From the NCBI GenBank assembly GCA_012840465.1, contig DULJ01000074.1, positions 1-45,663 of the forward strand: 45,663 nt of DNA. Reading direction: 5' to 3'. The stretch is from Caryophanales bacterium (GTDB lineage: Bacteria > Bacillota > Bacilli > Bacillales > Bacillaceae_J). The notes under the pieces were generated by a model. The model saw only the letters and a list, made by a program, of their open reading frames with translations. It was not told the DNA's origin and did not search any database. The translations under genes and the position numbers were made by a program. How positions within the stretch are numbered: position 1 is the first letter of the stretch; each line of letters starts with the position of its first letter. Positions 33,543 to 42,157 of this stretch are shown here, in pieces.

Positions 33543-35045
33543 ATGACAATGTTTCAAGAATTAGGAATAAGTGAAAAAATTATGAAATCGGTTAAGGCAA
33601 TGGGCTTTGAAGAGGCTACACCAATTCAATCAGAAACCATTCCTGTATCATTACAAGGAAAAGATGTTATCGGACAAGCACAGACTGGTACCGGAAAAAC
33701 GGCTGCCTTTGGTATCCCGATGATTGAAAAAATCGATATTAAAAATACGTTTATTCAAGGAATCGTCGTTGCTCCAACCCGTGAATTAGCGATTCAAGTT
33801 GCTGAAGAGTTAAATAGAATTGGTCAATTCAAAGGTGTTAAAGCATTGCCGATCTATGGTGGTCAGGATATTAACCGCCAAATCCGTGCTTTAAAAAATA
33901 GACCGCAAATCATTGTTGGAACACCTGGTCGCTTAATGGACCATATGAATCGCAAAACCATTCGCCTGCAAAATATCCAAGTTGTTGTTTTGGATGAAGC
34001 GGATGAAATGTTAAACATGGGCTTTATTGAAGATATTGAGGCGATTCTTAAAGAAGTGCCGGAAGTACGTCAAACATTATTGTTCTCTGCGACAATGCCG
34101 GAACCAATCCGTAAAATTGCTGAGAACTTTATGAATGATCCAGTTCTGATTAAGGTTAAGGCAAAAGAGATGACTGTTCCAAATATTGAACAGTACTATA
34201 TCGAAACGCAAGAGAAAAAGAAATTTGATGTATTGACTCGCTTGTTGGATATGGAATCGCCTGAATTAGCGATTATTTTCGGACGTACAAAACGTCGTGT
34301 TGACGAATTAAGTGAAGCATTAAATACAAGAGGATATGCGGCTGAAGGAATCCATGGCGATTTAACGCAAGCAAAAAGAAGCTCTGTTCTTAAAAAGTTT
34401 AAAGCTGGTACGATTGAGGTTCTTGTGGCAACAGATGTGGCTGCACGTGGACTTGATATTTCCGGCGTTACACATGTATATAATTTTGATATTCCGCAAG
34501 ACCCTGAAAGCTATGTCCATCGTATTGGACGTACAGGTCGTGCCGGAAAACAAGGACTAGCCTATACATTTGTAACACCAAGAGAAATTGGTCAATTGAA
34601 AAATATTGAGAGAACTACAAAAAGAAGCATGGAACGCAAACCAGTTCCTTCCATGGATGATGCATTAGAAGGACAAAAGCAGATTACAGCAGAAAAGATA
34701 TTATATACTATTCAGAATGAGGATTTTTCATTCTATAAACATATGGCAGAGGAATTACTTGACGAGCATGATTCAGTTACAGTCGTTGCGGCAGCTATTA
34801 AATTGTTAACGAAAGAACCGGATCAAACACCTATTCAGTTAACAGCGGAAGCACCTGTTATTGTGAAGGACCGCAAAGGACGTGGAGACAACCGTTCACG
34901 AGACAACCGCTCACGCGATGGCTATTCACGTGATAACCGACGCCGTGAAGGTGGAGGTTCGAGAGGAAAAGGCGGCAACTTCCAACGAAATAGCAGAGGA
35001 CGCAGTTCAAGCCCAAGTGCAAGTCGTAAAAAAACATTTAAATAA
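33543..35045 (+). CDS. cshA: DEAD-box RNA helicase CshA
   Basis: A 500-residue DEAD-box helicase. It has the Q motif ([13 protein letters not shown]), Walker [27 protein letters not shown], and in the second half [20 protein letters not shown] and HRIGRTGR. The tail from about 440 is rich in Arg, Gly and Ser ([20 protein letters not shown]), as in CshA, and binds RNA. CshA works with RNA turnover and ribosome assembly, especially in the cold. GGGAG lies ten bases before the ATG at 33543. A convergent terminator follows. Confidence 0.93.
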   Translation: MTMFQELGISEKIMKSVKAMGFEEATPIQSETIPVSLQGKDVIGQAQTGTGKTAAFGIPMIEKIDIKNTFIQGIVVAPTRELAIQVAEELNRIGQFKGVKALPIYGGQDINRQIRALKNRPQIIVGTPGRLMDHMNRKTIRLQNIQVVVLDEADEMLNMGFIEDIEAILKEVPEVRQTLLFSATMPEPIRKIAENFMNDPVLIKVKAKEMTVPNIEQYYIETQEKKKFDVLTRLLDMESPELAIIFGRTKRRVDELSEALNTRGYAAEGIHGDLTQAKRSSVLKKFKAGTIEVLVATDVAARGLDISGVTHVYNFDIPQDPESYVHRIGRTGRAGKQGLAYTFVTPREIGQLKNIERTTKRSMERKPVPSMDDALEGQKQITAEKILYTIQNEDFSFYKHMAEELLDEHDSVTVVAAAIKLLTKEPDQTPIQLTAEAPVIVKDRKGRGDNRSRDNRSRDGYSRDNRRREGGGSRGKGGNFQRNSRGRSSSPSASRKKTFK

Positions 35046-35060
35046 TAATGAAAAAATTTG

Positions 35061-35097
35061 AAAAAGCATCTCGTTAATAAAAACGGGATGCTTTTCT
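35061..35097. terminator. bidirectional terminator
   Basis: AAAAGCATCTCGTT pairs with AACGGGATGCTTTT, with A and T tracts on both sides. Its right arm encodes the C-terminus of the convergent rhomboid protease. Confidence 0.83.
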
Positions 35098-35670
35098 TAA
35101 TACGATCGGTGCTAAGGCTGCCCCACTGATCAACCCGAAAATATGGGCGTAAATATTGATGTTCGATCCAAAAAAAGTCATCACCATACCAATGACTAAT
35201 ATTGAAATAATAATCTGCGAGTTCATGTGATCAATTAAATCCTTGCGGTAAATGACCATGTACAAATAAACTCCGAAAAGGCCGAAAATGGCACTGGAAG
35301 AACCAAGATGATAATAATTAATCGGTGCCACAAAATAAGTGCCGATATTGGCCAGTACACCGCTTAATAAATAGGTAATGATAAATATAGGTTTGCCCAG
35401 CATTCTTTCAAGGGCAGGGCCGAAAATGGCTAATGAAAAAGAATTAAAAAGCATATGACTAAAGCTACTATGGAGAAAGATTGGTGTTAAAAGCCTCCAA
35501 TATTCACCGTTATAAACATCATAGTTGGATCCGATTCCAAGGTAGAGCAGCTGCTGTCCACTGGGAAGAATGGAAAAAACAAACCATAGTAATATATGAA
35601 TGATGATAATTCCGGTTACAATTGGATAATGCCGGGTAAAAGATCGGAAATTTTCATGGCGGATAAACAT
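35074..35670 (-). CDS. ydcA: rhomboid family intramembrane serine protease
   Basis: A 198-residue membrane protein with six hydrophobic segments. The catalytic Ser is in GSSSAIFGLFG and the His in IYAHIFGLISG; the WRLLTPIFLHSSFSHMLFNS segment is the usual rhomboid loop and second helix. It should cleave transmembrane substrates, which are unknown. The locus between cshA and acpS matches B. subtilis ydcA. It converges on cshA and shares its terminator. Confidence 0.9.
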   Translation of the reverse strand: MFIRHENFRSFTRHYPIVTGIIIIHILLWFVFSILPSGQQLLYLGIGSNYDVYNGEYWRLLTPIFLHSSFSHMLFNSFSLAIFGPALERMLGKPIFIITYLLSGVLANIGTYFVAPINYYHLGSSSAIFGLFGVYLYMVIYRKDLIDHMNSQIIISILVIGMVMTFFGSNINIYAHIFGLISGAALAPIVLRKASRFY

Positions 35671-35772
35671 TCGTGATACTCCTTTGTTATACTTTATTTA
35701 TTACTAGCCTTTATGGACATGCATAGATCCATTATATGGCGTCTTCCTATTAATTAGAAGAAAGGGAACCTG

Positions 35773-36129
35773 ATGATGATAAAAGGGATTGGTATAGATA
35801 TCGTCGAACTAAATAGAGTGCGGACAATACAGATAAGACAACCGAAATTTTCAAACCGAATATTAACAGAAAATGAATTGAAACTATTCAAGGCATTATC
35901 AAAAAACCGTCAAATAGAATTTCTAGCAGGCAGATTTGCTGCTAAAGAAGCTTATGCAAAAGCAAAGGGGACAGGCTTTGGTGAATACTTAAGTTTTCTT
36001 GATATTGAAATTTTACCAGACTTGCTCGGAAAACCGGAAATAAAAACAACAGAAAAAGAAATCGTGCATTTGTCTATATCTCATTCAAGGGAATATGCTG
36101 TTGCACAGGTAATCATAGAGGAAATATAG
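35773..36129 (+). CDS. acpS: holo-ACP synthase
   Basis: A 118-residue phosphopantetheinyl transferase. The conserved Asp is in [12 protein letters not shown], the Glu-Lys pair in [19 protein letters not shown], and the C-terminal [15 protein letters not shown] completes the family pattern. It transfers the 4'-phosphopantetheine arm of CoA to acyl carrier protein. AAAGGGA precedes two ATG codons at 35773 and 35776; either could be used. It is followed by nnr, as in related Bacilli. Confidence 0.93.
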   Translation: MMIKGIGIDIVELNRVRTIQIRQPKFSNRILTENELKLFKALSKNRQIEFLAGRFAAKEAYAKAKGTGFGEYLSFLDIEILPDLLGKPEIKTTEKEIVHLSISHSREYAVAQVIIEEI

Positions 36130-36214
36130 TATAAAAAAAGTTGCTTGTCAGGGCTAGTCTGCATATTACGTCACTTTGTCTCATATATATTTAGTGCGGT
36201 TAGGAGGGAACATA

Positions 36215-37729
36215 TTGCAAGTAGTGACTGCAAATGAAATGTACGAAATTGACCGCTTTACAATGGGCGAAATAGGTCTTCCAGGTGTGCTGTTAATGGA
36301 GAATGCCGGCCAGGCTTTTGTTCAAAAGGCATTAAATTATTTGAATCAAAGCGAGAAAATAGCGGTGCTAATCGGTACCGGCAATAATGGCGGAGATGGT
36401 TTTGTCATTGCAAGAATTTTAAAAAGCTTAGGGTACGACGCTGATGTTTACCTAATAGTGAAAGAGGAGAAAGTGAAGGGTGATGCATTGTTTCATTTTG
36501 ACGCCTTTCGCAGCTCTGGTTATGAGGTAATACCCCTTTGCGATTTGAATGATTTGCAATACTATGACGTCATTATAGACGCAATGCTTGGGATTGGGAT
36601 TAAGGGAGAGGTTAAATCCCCTTATCGCGAAATTATTACAGCTTGTAACGGGCTAAATAATTTTAAAATCGCTGTAGATATACCAAGTGGTGTACCTGCG
36701 GATGGATCGAAACCTTTTAATCTAGCATTTAAGGCGGACGTTACCATCACACTCCAGCATCCCAAGCTAAGCGCCTTTACTTATCCGGCCCGAGAGTTTT
36801 ATGGAAGGCGGCTTGAAGTGGTTCCAATTGGTATTCCACCGAAAGCAACGCAAGCAGTTGTAAAGCTTGATCGTAAGTGCTGGACGGAAAAGGAAGTTAA
36901 ACAAACGCTAACAAACCGGTCGCCATCTTCACATAAAGGCACACATGGGAAGGGTTTAGTAATTGGGGGTTCATTACCTATGACGGGTGCACCTGTTATG
37001 ACAACAAGGGCTGTTCTTCGGGCTGGCGGGGGTCTTACTACATTGGCTATACCAGATGCTATTCATTCCATTGTTGCAAGTCAAATTGTTGAGGCGATGT
37101 TTTCACCGTGGAAGGCAGTTAATGGTCATTTCAGTGGTGAATTAGGAACGGATGTCTCACGGTTTGACGCTGTTGCGTTCGGTCCTGGTGTAGGTCGAGA
37201 AAATGGCGGTGAAAAGATCCTTTCAACTTTACTTGACAACGTGAAGGCACCGCTTATAGTCGATGCAGATGGGTTGTTTTATCTTGCAAAGCTCAAAGAA
37301 AAGTTGAAACAAAGGTCACGTCCGACAATTATTACTCCACATACAGGTGAATTTGCGCGGCTAACCGGTTATTTACCAACAGAGATTGAAAATAACCGCT
37401 TTGAATTATCACGGCAGTTCGCTCTTCGATATGGAGTTTATATTGTACTAAAAGGACCTTATTCTATTGTAACGACCCCAACAGGTTCGCAATTTGTGAA
37501 CACGAGTGGAAATGCAGCTCTGGCAAAAGGCGGAACCGGTGATGTTCTCACTGGTATTATTTTAGCTTTTGCTATGAACCATTCCAATTTACAGGAAGCT
37601 GTCAGTAATGCTGTTTTTGCCCATGGAAAAGCGGCTGATGTGTTAGTGGAGGGTAATCATTCTACGCGAGATGTTATTGCAACTGATGTGATTGATGCAC
37701 TGCCATCTGTATTTCGTGCATTTCATTAA
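36215..37729 (+). CDS. nnr: bifunctional NAD(P)HX epimerase/dehydratase
   Basis: A 504-residue fusion of a YjeF-N epimerase domain (about 1-215; GTGNNGGDGFVIAR, DAMLGIG and VDIPSGVPAD) with an ADP-dependent NAD(P)HX dehydratase (ribokinase-like) domain (about 225-500; HKGTHGKGLVIGGS, GGGLTTLAIP, NTSGNAALAKGGTGDVLTG). It repairs hydrated NADH and NADPH. The TTG at 36215 has GGAGG seven bases upstream; a frame opening at 36176 has no such site. It is probably co-transcribed with acpS. Confidence 0.92.
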   Translation: MQVVTANEMYEIDRFTMGEIGLPGVLLMENAGQAFVQKALNYLNQSEKIAVLIGTGNNGGDGFVIARILKSLGYDADVYLIVKEEKVKGDALFHFDAFRSSGYEVIPLCDLNDLQYYDVIIDAMLGIGIKGEVKSPYREIITACNGLNNFKIAVDIPSGVPADGSKPFNLAFKADVTITLQHPKLSAFTYPAREFYGRRLEVVPIGIPPKATQAVVKLDRKCWTEKEVKQTLTNRSPSSHKGTHGKGLVIGGSLPMTGAPVMTTRAVLRAGGGLTTLAIPDAIHSIVASQIVEAMFSPWKAVNGHFSGELGTDVSRFDAVAFGPGVGRENGGEKILSTLLDNVKAPLIVDADGLFYLAKLKEKLKQRSRPTIITPHTGEFARLTGYLPTEIENNRFELSRQFALRYGVYIVLKGPYSIVTTPTGSQFVNTSGNAALAKGGTGDVLTGIILAFAMNHSNLQEAVSNAVFAHGKAADVLVEGNHSTRDVIATDVIDALPSVFRAFH

Positions 37730-37786
37730 TTATATTCACTTTCACGTTCCCTTCTTTGTCCGAAACGAGACAAAGGGGTTGAAGAA

Positions 37787-38794
37787 ATGAAGAAAGGATT
37801 TACACTATTAATTTTAGGACTATTATTCATCATCGGATTATCAGCATGCGGGGCAAAAAGCCAGGTAGATGTTCAGAAAGCTTTAAATAAACAAATGGAG
37901 GAAATGACAGGCTATCAAGCCATTGCGATGTTAACTTTGCAAACAGGTAATGAGCCGCAAAATTATAACATCGATATTTGGCATAATAAACCTGATTTCT
38001 ATCGAGTTCATTTAAAGAGTGACAATAAAGACCAAAGTCAAATGATTCTTCGCAATAATGAAGGTGTGTTTGTCATAACACCTGCATTAAATAAAAGCTT
38101 CAAATTCCAAAGTGATTGGCCGGAGAATACTAGTCAGGCCTATTTATATGAATCATTGGTTCGTGATATTTTAAATGATAAAGATGCTAAATTTACTGCA
38201 ACTGATAGTCAGTATATTTTTGAAACAAAAACAAACTATCAGAATAACAAAACGCTTCCTACGCAAGAAATTACAATTAATAAAAAGGATTTGACACCTG
38301 CCATGGTGAAGGTGTTGGATCAAGACCGTCAACCGCTTGTACAAGTGGAGTTTACGAGTTTTAAATTTAATCCGAAATTCGATGCCAATGCCTTTGATTT
38401 AGAGAAGAATAAAACAGGCGCTGAGATGGATACACCAACAATGGCTCAGCCGGCTAATGCGAAATTAATGGTGCTATATCCTGAAAATACACCTGGTATG
38501 GAATTAATGGAAGAGAAGAAAGTGGCCACTGAAAGCGGTGAACGACTTGTATTAACATATGCCGGTGAAAAGTCATTCACTTTATATGAGGAAGTAGCAT
38601 CAGTTTTACCTGCAAGTACACCTATCCTAGTGGATGGGGAGCCAATGGATTTAGGATTTACAATCGGAACATTAACAGAAAATGCAGTTTCTTGGTCTTA
38701 TGGTGGTGTTGATTTCTATTTAGCTTCTGAAGATTTATCTCAAGCTGAAATGGCTGAAATTGCACGCTCCGTTCAAGGTCAAGCGATTAAGTAA
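37787..38794 (+). CDS. ydcC: LolA-like lipoprotein, YdcC type
   Basis: A 335-residue lipoprotein with a signal and lipobox (IIGLSAC). The mature part has a LolA/LolB-like beta fold: MTGYQAIAMLTLQTGNEPQN, NIDIWHNKPDFYRV, VFVITPALNKSFKFQSDWP and PLVQVEFTSFKFNPKFD. YdcC-type proteins are made during sporulation in B. subtilis and are related to GerS of clostridia. The gene order nnr-ydcC-alr supports the name. The start ATG at 37787 has GGGG upstream. A repeat element follows directly after the stop. Confidence 0.87.
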   Translation: MKKGFTLLILGLLFIIGLSACGAKSQVDVQKALNKQMEEMTGYQAIAMLTLQTGNEPQNYNIDIWHNKPDFYRVHLKSDNKDQSQMILRNNEGVFVITPALNKSFKFQSDWPENTSQAYLYESLVRDILNDKDAKFTATDSQYIFETKTNYQNNKTLPTQEITINKKDLTPAMVKVLDQDRQPLVQVEFTSFKFNPKFDANAFDLEKNKTGAEMDTPTMAQPANAKLMVLYPENTPGMELMEEKKVATESGERLVLTYAGEKSFTLYEEVASVLPASTPILVDGEPMDLGFTIGTLTENAVSWSYGGVDFYLASEDLSQAEMAEIARSVQGQAIK

Positions 38795-38796
38795 TT

Positions 38797-39045
38797 TTAT
38801 TGAATAAAGTTTAAGCCTCCGGCGAGCCTTGCGATTTTCAAAGGTAGTTTTTCGAGCAGACCCAATTCGATAGTGTTTGGCAATATATCTTTGCCAAACA
38901 CTTTTGGGTTGCCTTTTTTATGCTTAGCCCCAACGCCCAGTGACTCGTAAACTTCGCCCCGCCGTGTTTCCTTTATCTCAAGACCGATGTGTTCCAGTTT
39001 ATACGTCCGTCGCTGAACGGGCGCTTCCGCTTGTCGTATTGACAA
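38797..39045. repeat. repeat-derived intergenic element with strong hairpin
   Basis: TGAATAAAGTTTAAGCCTCC (38801-38820) is nearly identical to 12139-12158 and related to 23926. Further on, AGTGTTTGGCAA pairs with TTGCCAAACACT, followed by TTTTGGG, so it may also end ydcC transcription. A minus-strand frame of 82 codons covers 38797-39045 (ending KIARLAGGLNFIQ), but it has no ribosome site at its start, no hydrophobic or domain pattern, and part of it is the dispersed repeat. It is therefore listed as a repeat, not a gene. Confidence 0.6.
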
Positions 39046-39106
39046 TTCATTTGTAAGGGTTAAAATCGAAGAAAAAGAATACGTTGTTTTATTGGGGGCA
39101 AAATCG

Positions 39107-40234
39107 GTGGAAGCACCATTTTATCGCGACACTTGGGTAGAAGTAGATTTAAATTGTATATATGAAAATGTTCAAAACACGAAAAAGCATCTCTCTGGTG
39201 AGGTAGATATTATTGCTGTCGTAAAGGCAAATGGATATGGTCATGGGGCTTACGCGGTTGCGCAAACGGCATTGGCAGCAGGTGCTACCGCATTGGCTGT
39301 CGCTTTTTTAGACGAAGCGCTTGAACTTAGAAAAAAGGGAATTCAAGCACCTATTCTCGTTTTAGGCTGGACCCGACCTGAAGATGTTCAAATAGCGGCA
39401 AAACATCATATTACAATCACTGTTTTTCAATTAGAATGGCTTCATTCTGCAGTTGAATTTTTAGAATCAAATCAAACAATCCACTTCCATTTAAAAGTTG
39501 ATACTGGAATGGGCAGGGTTGGAATTAAAGAGCAGCATGAAGCAAATGAAATCATAAATTTTACTTTAGAAAATCCGCAATTTAAAATGACTGGTGTTTT
39601 TACTCATTTTGCAACTGCAGATGAGCTTGATTTAACGTATTTAGAAAAACAATATCATCGTTTTTTAACAAGTTTAGGTTGGTTAAAGGATAGAAATATA
39701 CAGCTTAAAACGGTTCATTGTGCCAACAGTGCTACCGCCCTAAGGTTCCCAGATAAAGCATTTAATGCGGTGCGATTGGGCATCTCTATGTATGGGTTAT
39801 CTCCGTCACCGGCTATTAAGGAGCAACTGCCATTCCCGCTTAAAGAGGCTTTTTCATTAAAAAGCAAAATTGTCCATGTCAAACAAATGGTAACTGGTGA
39901 GCGAGTAAGCTACGGAGCAACGTATGAAATAATTGAAAATGAATGGATAGGAACGGTCCCAATTGGGTATGCTGATGGATGGATACGTAAGTTAAAATCT
40001 TCCGATGTGCTCGTTAACGGGGAACGGTGTCCGATTGTTGGGCGGATTTGTATGGATCAGCTTATGATAAGCTTACCGGGTCAAGCACCTGTGGGTACAG
40101 AGGTCACATTTATTGGGAAGCAGAACAATGAGGAAATACACATTGATGAGATTGCAAAAATATTAGATACTATAAATTACGAAATTCCTTGTATGATCTC
40201 ATCTAGAGTTCCAAGAACTTATATAAAAATGTAA
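39107..40234 (+). CDS. alr: alanine racemase
   Basis: A 375-residue PLP enzyme that makes D-alanine for peptidoglycan. The PLP lysine is in [11 protein letters not shown], the [12 protein letters not shown] and [10 protein letters not shown] segments follow, and the second catalytic residue is the Tyr in [17 protein letters not shown] and SSRVPR complete the pattern. The GTG at 39107 has GGGGG eight bases upstream and gives [15 protein letters not shown], matching family starts; a TTG at 39092 would add five residues. The downstream neighbours ndoAI-ndoA match B. subtilis order. Confidence 0.92.
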   Translation: MEAPFYRDTWVEVDLNCIYENVQNTKKHLSGEVDIIAVVKANGYGHGAYAVAQTALAAGATALAVAFLDEALELRKKGIQAPILVLGWTRPEDVQIAAKHHITITVFQLEWLHSAVEFLESNQTIHFHLKVDTGMGRVGIKEQHEANEIINFTLENPQFKMTGVFTHFATADELDLTYLEKQYHRFLTSLGWLKDRNIQLKTVHCANSATALRFPDKAFNAVRLGISMYGLSPSPAIKEQLPFPLKEAFSLKSKIVHVKQMVTGERVSYGATYEIIENEWIGTVPIGYADGWIRKLKSSDVLVNGERCPIVGRICMDQLMISLPGQAPVGTEVTFIGKQNNEEIHIDEIAKILDTINYEIPCMISSRVPRTYIKM

Positions 40235-40352
40235 TCGTAATGTAATTGAGATTTGCTTTGCATTCGAACTTATACAATGGTATTATTAATTTGGTGAAAA
40301 ATTAATTTTTTTATACTGGTATGTGTAGTTCACATTTGGTTGGATATCAGGA

Positions 40353-40405
40353 TAAGAAAGGACATCGCCTTCCGCTATTAAGGTGGAAGCCGTGTTTATC
40401 TGATA
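40353..40405 (+). repeat. 55-bp hairpin repeat family, copy B
   Basis: TAAGAAAGGACATCGCCTTC, then CGCTATTAAGGTG, then GAAGCCGTGTTTATCTGATA. Flanking ATATCAGG and CTGATAT extend the pairing, so the whole 40344-40406 region is one imperfect hairpin. It lies between alr and ndoAI. Confidence 0.8.
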
Positions 40406-40438
40406 TTGGTGTGTAGTTGATGGTGGAGGTGTATGTTT

Positions 40439-40714
40439 GTGTCTGAAAGTACACAAGAAATTTTAATTCGATTACCGCAAGCACTCATTAATGAAGTTGA
40501 CGGTTTTCTAAAACAGGAAGAGAGTAATCGAAACGAATTTATTTACCAAGCAACAAAAATGTACCTCAGAGAGCGTAGAAAGCGACAAATCCGTGAAGCA
40601 ATGAGACGCGGTTATATGGAAATGGCCAAAATTAATCTAAATATTGCGTCTGAAGCCTTTCTTGCTGAGGAGGAAGCGGATCACACCTTAGGGCGCTTAG
40701 TTAGCGGGGTGTAA
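40439..40714 (+). CDS. ndoAI: antitoxin EndoAI (MazE-like)
   Basis: A 91-residue ribbon-helix-helix antitoxin. The N-terminal DNA-binding and dimer part (ILIRLPQALINEVDGFLKQE) is followed by a helical segment (RRGYMEMAKINLNIASEAF) that binds and blocks the toxin. It represses its own operon together with the toxin in related systems. The GTG at 40439 starts MSESTQ, matching the B. subtilis protein, and GGAGG lies nine bases upstream; an ATG at 40433 is too close. The toxin gene follows after three bases. Confidence 0.93.
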   Translation: MSESTQEILIRLPQALINEVDGFLKQEESNRNEFIYQATKMYLRERRKRQIREAMRRGYMEMAKINLNIASEAFLAEEEADHTLGRLVSGV

Positions 40715-40717
40715 TTA

Positions 40718-41068
40718 TTGAATGTTAAACGTGGCGACGTTTATTTTGCTGACCTTTCTCCAGTAGTCGGCTCTGAACAAGGTGGCGTTCGCCCTGTACT
40801 TGTGATCCAAAACGATATTGGAAATAGATTCAGTCCTACGGTAATTGTTGCAGCGATTACTGCGCAAATTCAAAAAGCGAAGCTGCCAACACATGTGGAA
40901 ATTGATGCAAAAAAATATGGTTTTGAACGTGACTCTGTTATTTTGTTAGAGCAAATACGAACAATTGATAAACAAAGGCTTACGGATAAAATTACCACTC
41001 TTGATGAAAGTATGATGAGTAAAGTGGATGATGCTTTACAAATCAGTCTTGGTCTTATTGACTTTTAA
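40718..41068 (+). CDS. ndoA: endoribonuclease toxin EndoA (MazF-like)
   Basis: A 116-residue MazF-family toxin with [20 protein letters not shown] at the N-terminus, RPVLVIQND, the conserved Thr in [13 protein letters not shown] and the [12 protein letters not shown] segment. It is very close to the B. subtilis protein, which cuts RNA at UACAU. The start is TTG at 40718, three bases after the antitoxin stop. In B. subtilis the next genes are the rsbR-sigB stress module; here only sigB follows. Confidence 0.95.
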   Translation: MNVKRGDVYFADLSPVVGSEQGGVRPVLVIQNDIGNRFSPTVIVAAITAQIQKAKLPTHVEIDAKKYGFERDSVILLEQIRTIDKQRLTDKITTLDESMMSKVDDALQISLGLIDF

Positions 41069-41081
41069 AATAGTTATTTAG

Positions 41082-41118
41082 TAAAGGTTGCTTCTTTTAA
41101 ATAGTAGCAACCTTTTTT
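41082..41118 (+). terminator. intrinsic terminator after ndoA
   Basis: AAAGGTTGC (41083-41091) pairs with GCAACCTTT (41107-41115) and is followed by TTTAT. It separates ndoA from the sigB promoter. Confidence 0.82.
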
Positions 41119-41219
41119 ATTTGCGCGGAATTTACCGGTCACTGTCGGATATTGATTGAAAGGTTATTTGAAAAATGAAATAATATAAAAAGATGCATAT
41201 TCATTGGTAGACTTTCATA

Positions 41220-41244
41220 GTTTGAAATCCCGATAGAAGGGTAT
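41220..41244 (+). promoter_or_regulatory. sigma-B-type promoter upstream of sigB
   Basis: GTTTGA (41220-41225), a 13-base spacer and GGGTAT (41239-41244). This closely matches the sigma-B consensus GTTTAA-N12-15-GGGTAT. In B. subtilis a sigma-B promoter of this type lies inside the operon, upstream of rsbV, and gives positive autoregulation. Here it stands about 107 bases before sigB itself. Confidence 0.75.
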
Positions 41245-41283
41245 AGTGCTCTAGCGGGGTAATACCAAAATTGAATAGGAGGT

Positions 41284-41385
41284 AATATCAATTCGGGTGG
41301 TGTTGTAATTGTTATGACAAAACACCTAGCTAGAGATGAGGTGGGACATAGTGGCGACACAATCTCAACCTCCGCACCAAAATAA
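41284..41385 (+). pseudogene. rsbW: rsbW C-terminal remnant (anti-sigma-B factor)
   Basis: The frame beginning NINSGGVVIVMTKHLARDEV and ending SGDTISTSAPK resembles the last 33 or so residues of RsbW. From memory, B. subtilis RsbW ends HSGVTVAMTKYLNGERVDHD and a few more residues. The frame overlaps the sigB start by 35 bases, as rsbW normally does. There is no start codon or ATPase domain. AGGAGG (41277-41282) just before the junction, without a following start codon, looks like the old rsbV ribosome site. The likely history is a deletion from the rsbV start to near the end of rsbW. Confidence 0.75.
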
Positions 41386-42130
41386 TGATGTGTATAAGTG
41401 GATTGCAGCCTTTCAAGAAGGTGCGGATTCAGATGTTCAAATGAAAATTGTGGACCAATATAAAAATTTGGTGGAGTTACTTGCCTTTAGATATTCAAGG
41501 GGAAGAGGGCTGCATGAGGATATAGTCCAAGTAGGAATGATCGGGTTGTTAGCAGCGATCCGCAGATATGATCTAGCTTATGGAAAAAGCTTTGAATCTT
41601 TTGCGATCCCAACCATTGTAGGTGAAATTAAAAGGTTCATTCGCGACAAAACCTGGAGCGTTCATGTGCCTAGACGTATAAAAGAACTAGGCCCTAGAAT
41701 TAAAAAAGCGGTGGATATTTTAACTAATGAGTATCAACGGTCACCTAAAGTGGCGGAAATTGCAGACTACCTTGAGGTATCAGAAGAAGAAGTGCTTGAA
41801 ACAATGGAAATTAGCAGCAGTTATCATGCGCTTTCTATAGATTCCCAAATTGATACGGATGCTGAAGGCAGTCAGGTTACGATTATTGATATGATCGCAA
41901 GCCGTGAGGACGGTTATAATGAAATTGACCGTACAATGTTGATTGAAAAGGCATTTGTTGTTCTGAACGAGCGGGAAAGGGAAATATTAAATTATACTTT
42001 TTACCAAAATATGAGCCAAAAAGAGACAGGGGAAAAAGTGGGGATCTCCCAGATGCATGTATCTCGTATTCAAAGACGTGCATTGAAAAAATTAAAAGAA
42101 GCGCTTCAAGTAGATACACTTGAATTATGA
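41351..42130 (+). CDS. sigB: RNA polymerase sigma factor SigB
   Basis: A 259-residue sigma factor of the SigB/F/G group. Region 2 holds LHEDIVQVGMIGLLAAIRRY and FAIPTIVGEIKRFIRDKTWS, region 3 VPRRIKELGPRIKKAVDILT, and region 4 LNEREREILNYTFYQNMSQK and ISQMHVSRIQRRALKKL. Location between ndoA and tex supports SigB rather than SigF or SigG. The GTG at 41351 has GAGGTGG six bases upstream. The gene is complete, but its partners RsbW and RsbV, the upstream stressosome genes and rsbX are not here. It lies under its own type of promoter, so control by a partner elsewhere in the genome, or none, is an open question. Confidence 0.92.
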   Translation: MATQSQPPHQNNDVYKWIAAFQEGADSDVQMKIVDQYKNLVELLAFRYSRGRGLHEDIVQVGMIGLLAAIRRYDLAYGKSFESFAIPTIVGEIKRFIRDKTWSVHVPRRIKELGPRIKKAVDILTNEYQRSPKVAEIADYLEVSEEEVLETMEISSSYHALSIDSQIDTDAEGSQVTIIDMIASREDGYNEIDRTMLIEKAFVVLNEREREILNYTFYQNMSQKETGEKVGISQMHVSRIQRRALKKLKEALQVDTLEL

Positions 42131-42157
42131 TGGAAGTAATAGATAGGTGGCAGACAA

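Noticed and set aside
38797-39045. 82-codon minus-strand frame as a gene
   Set aside because: It begins without a ribosome site, shows no domain or membrane pattern, and its end lies in a dispersed repeat also found at 12139 and 23926.
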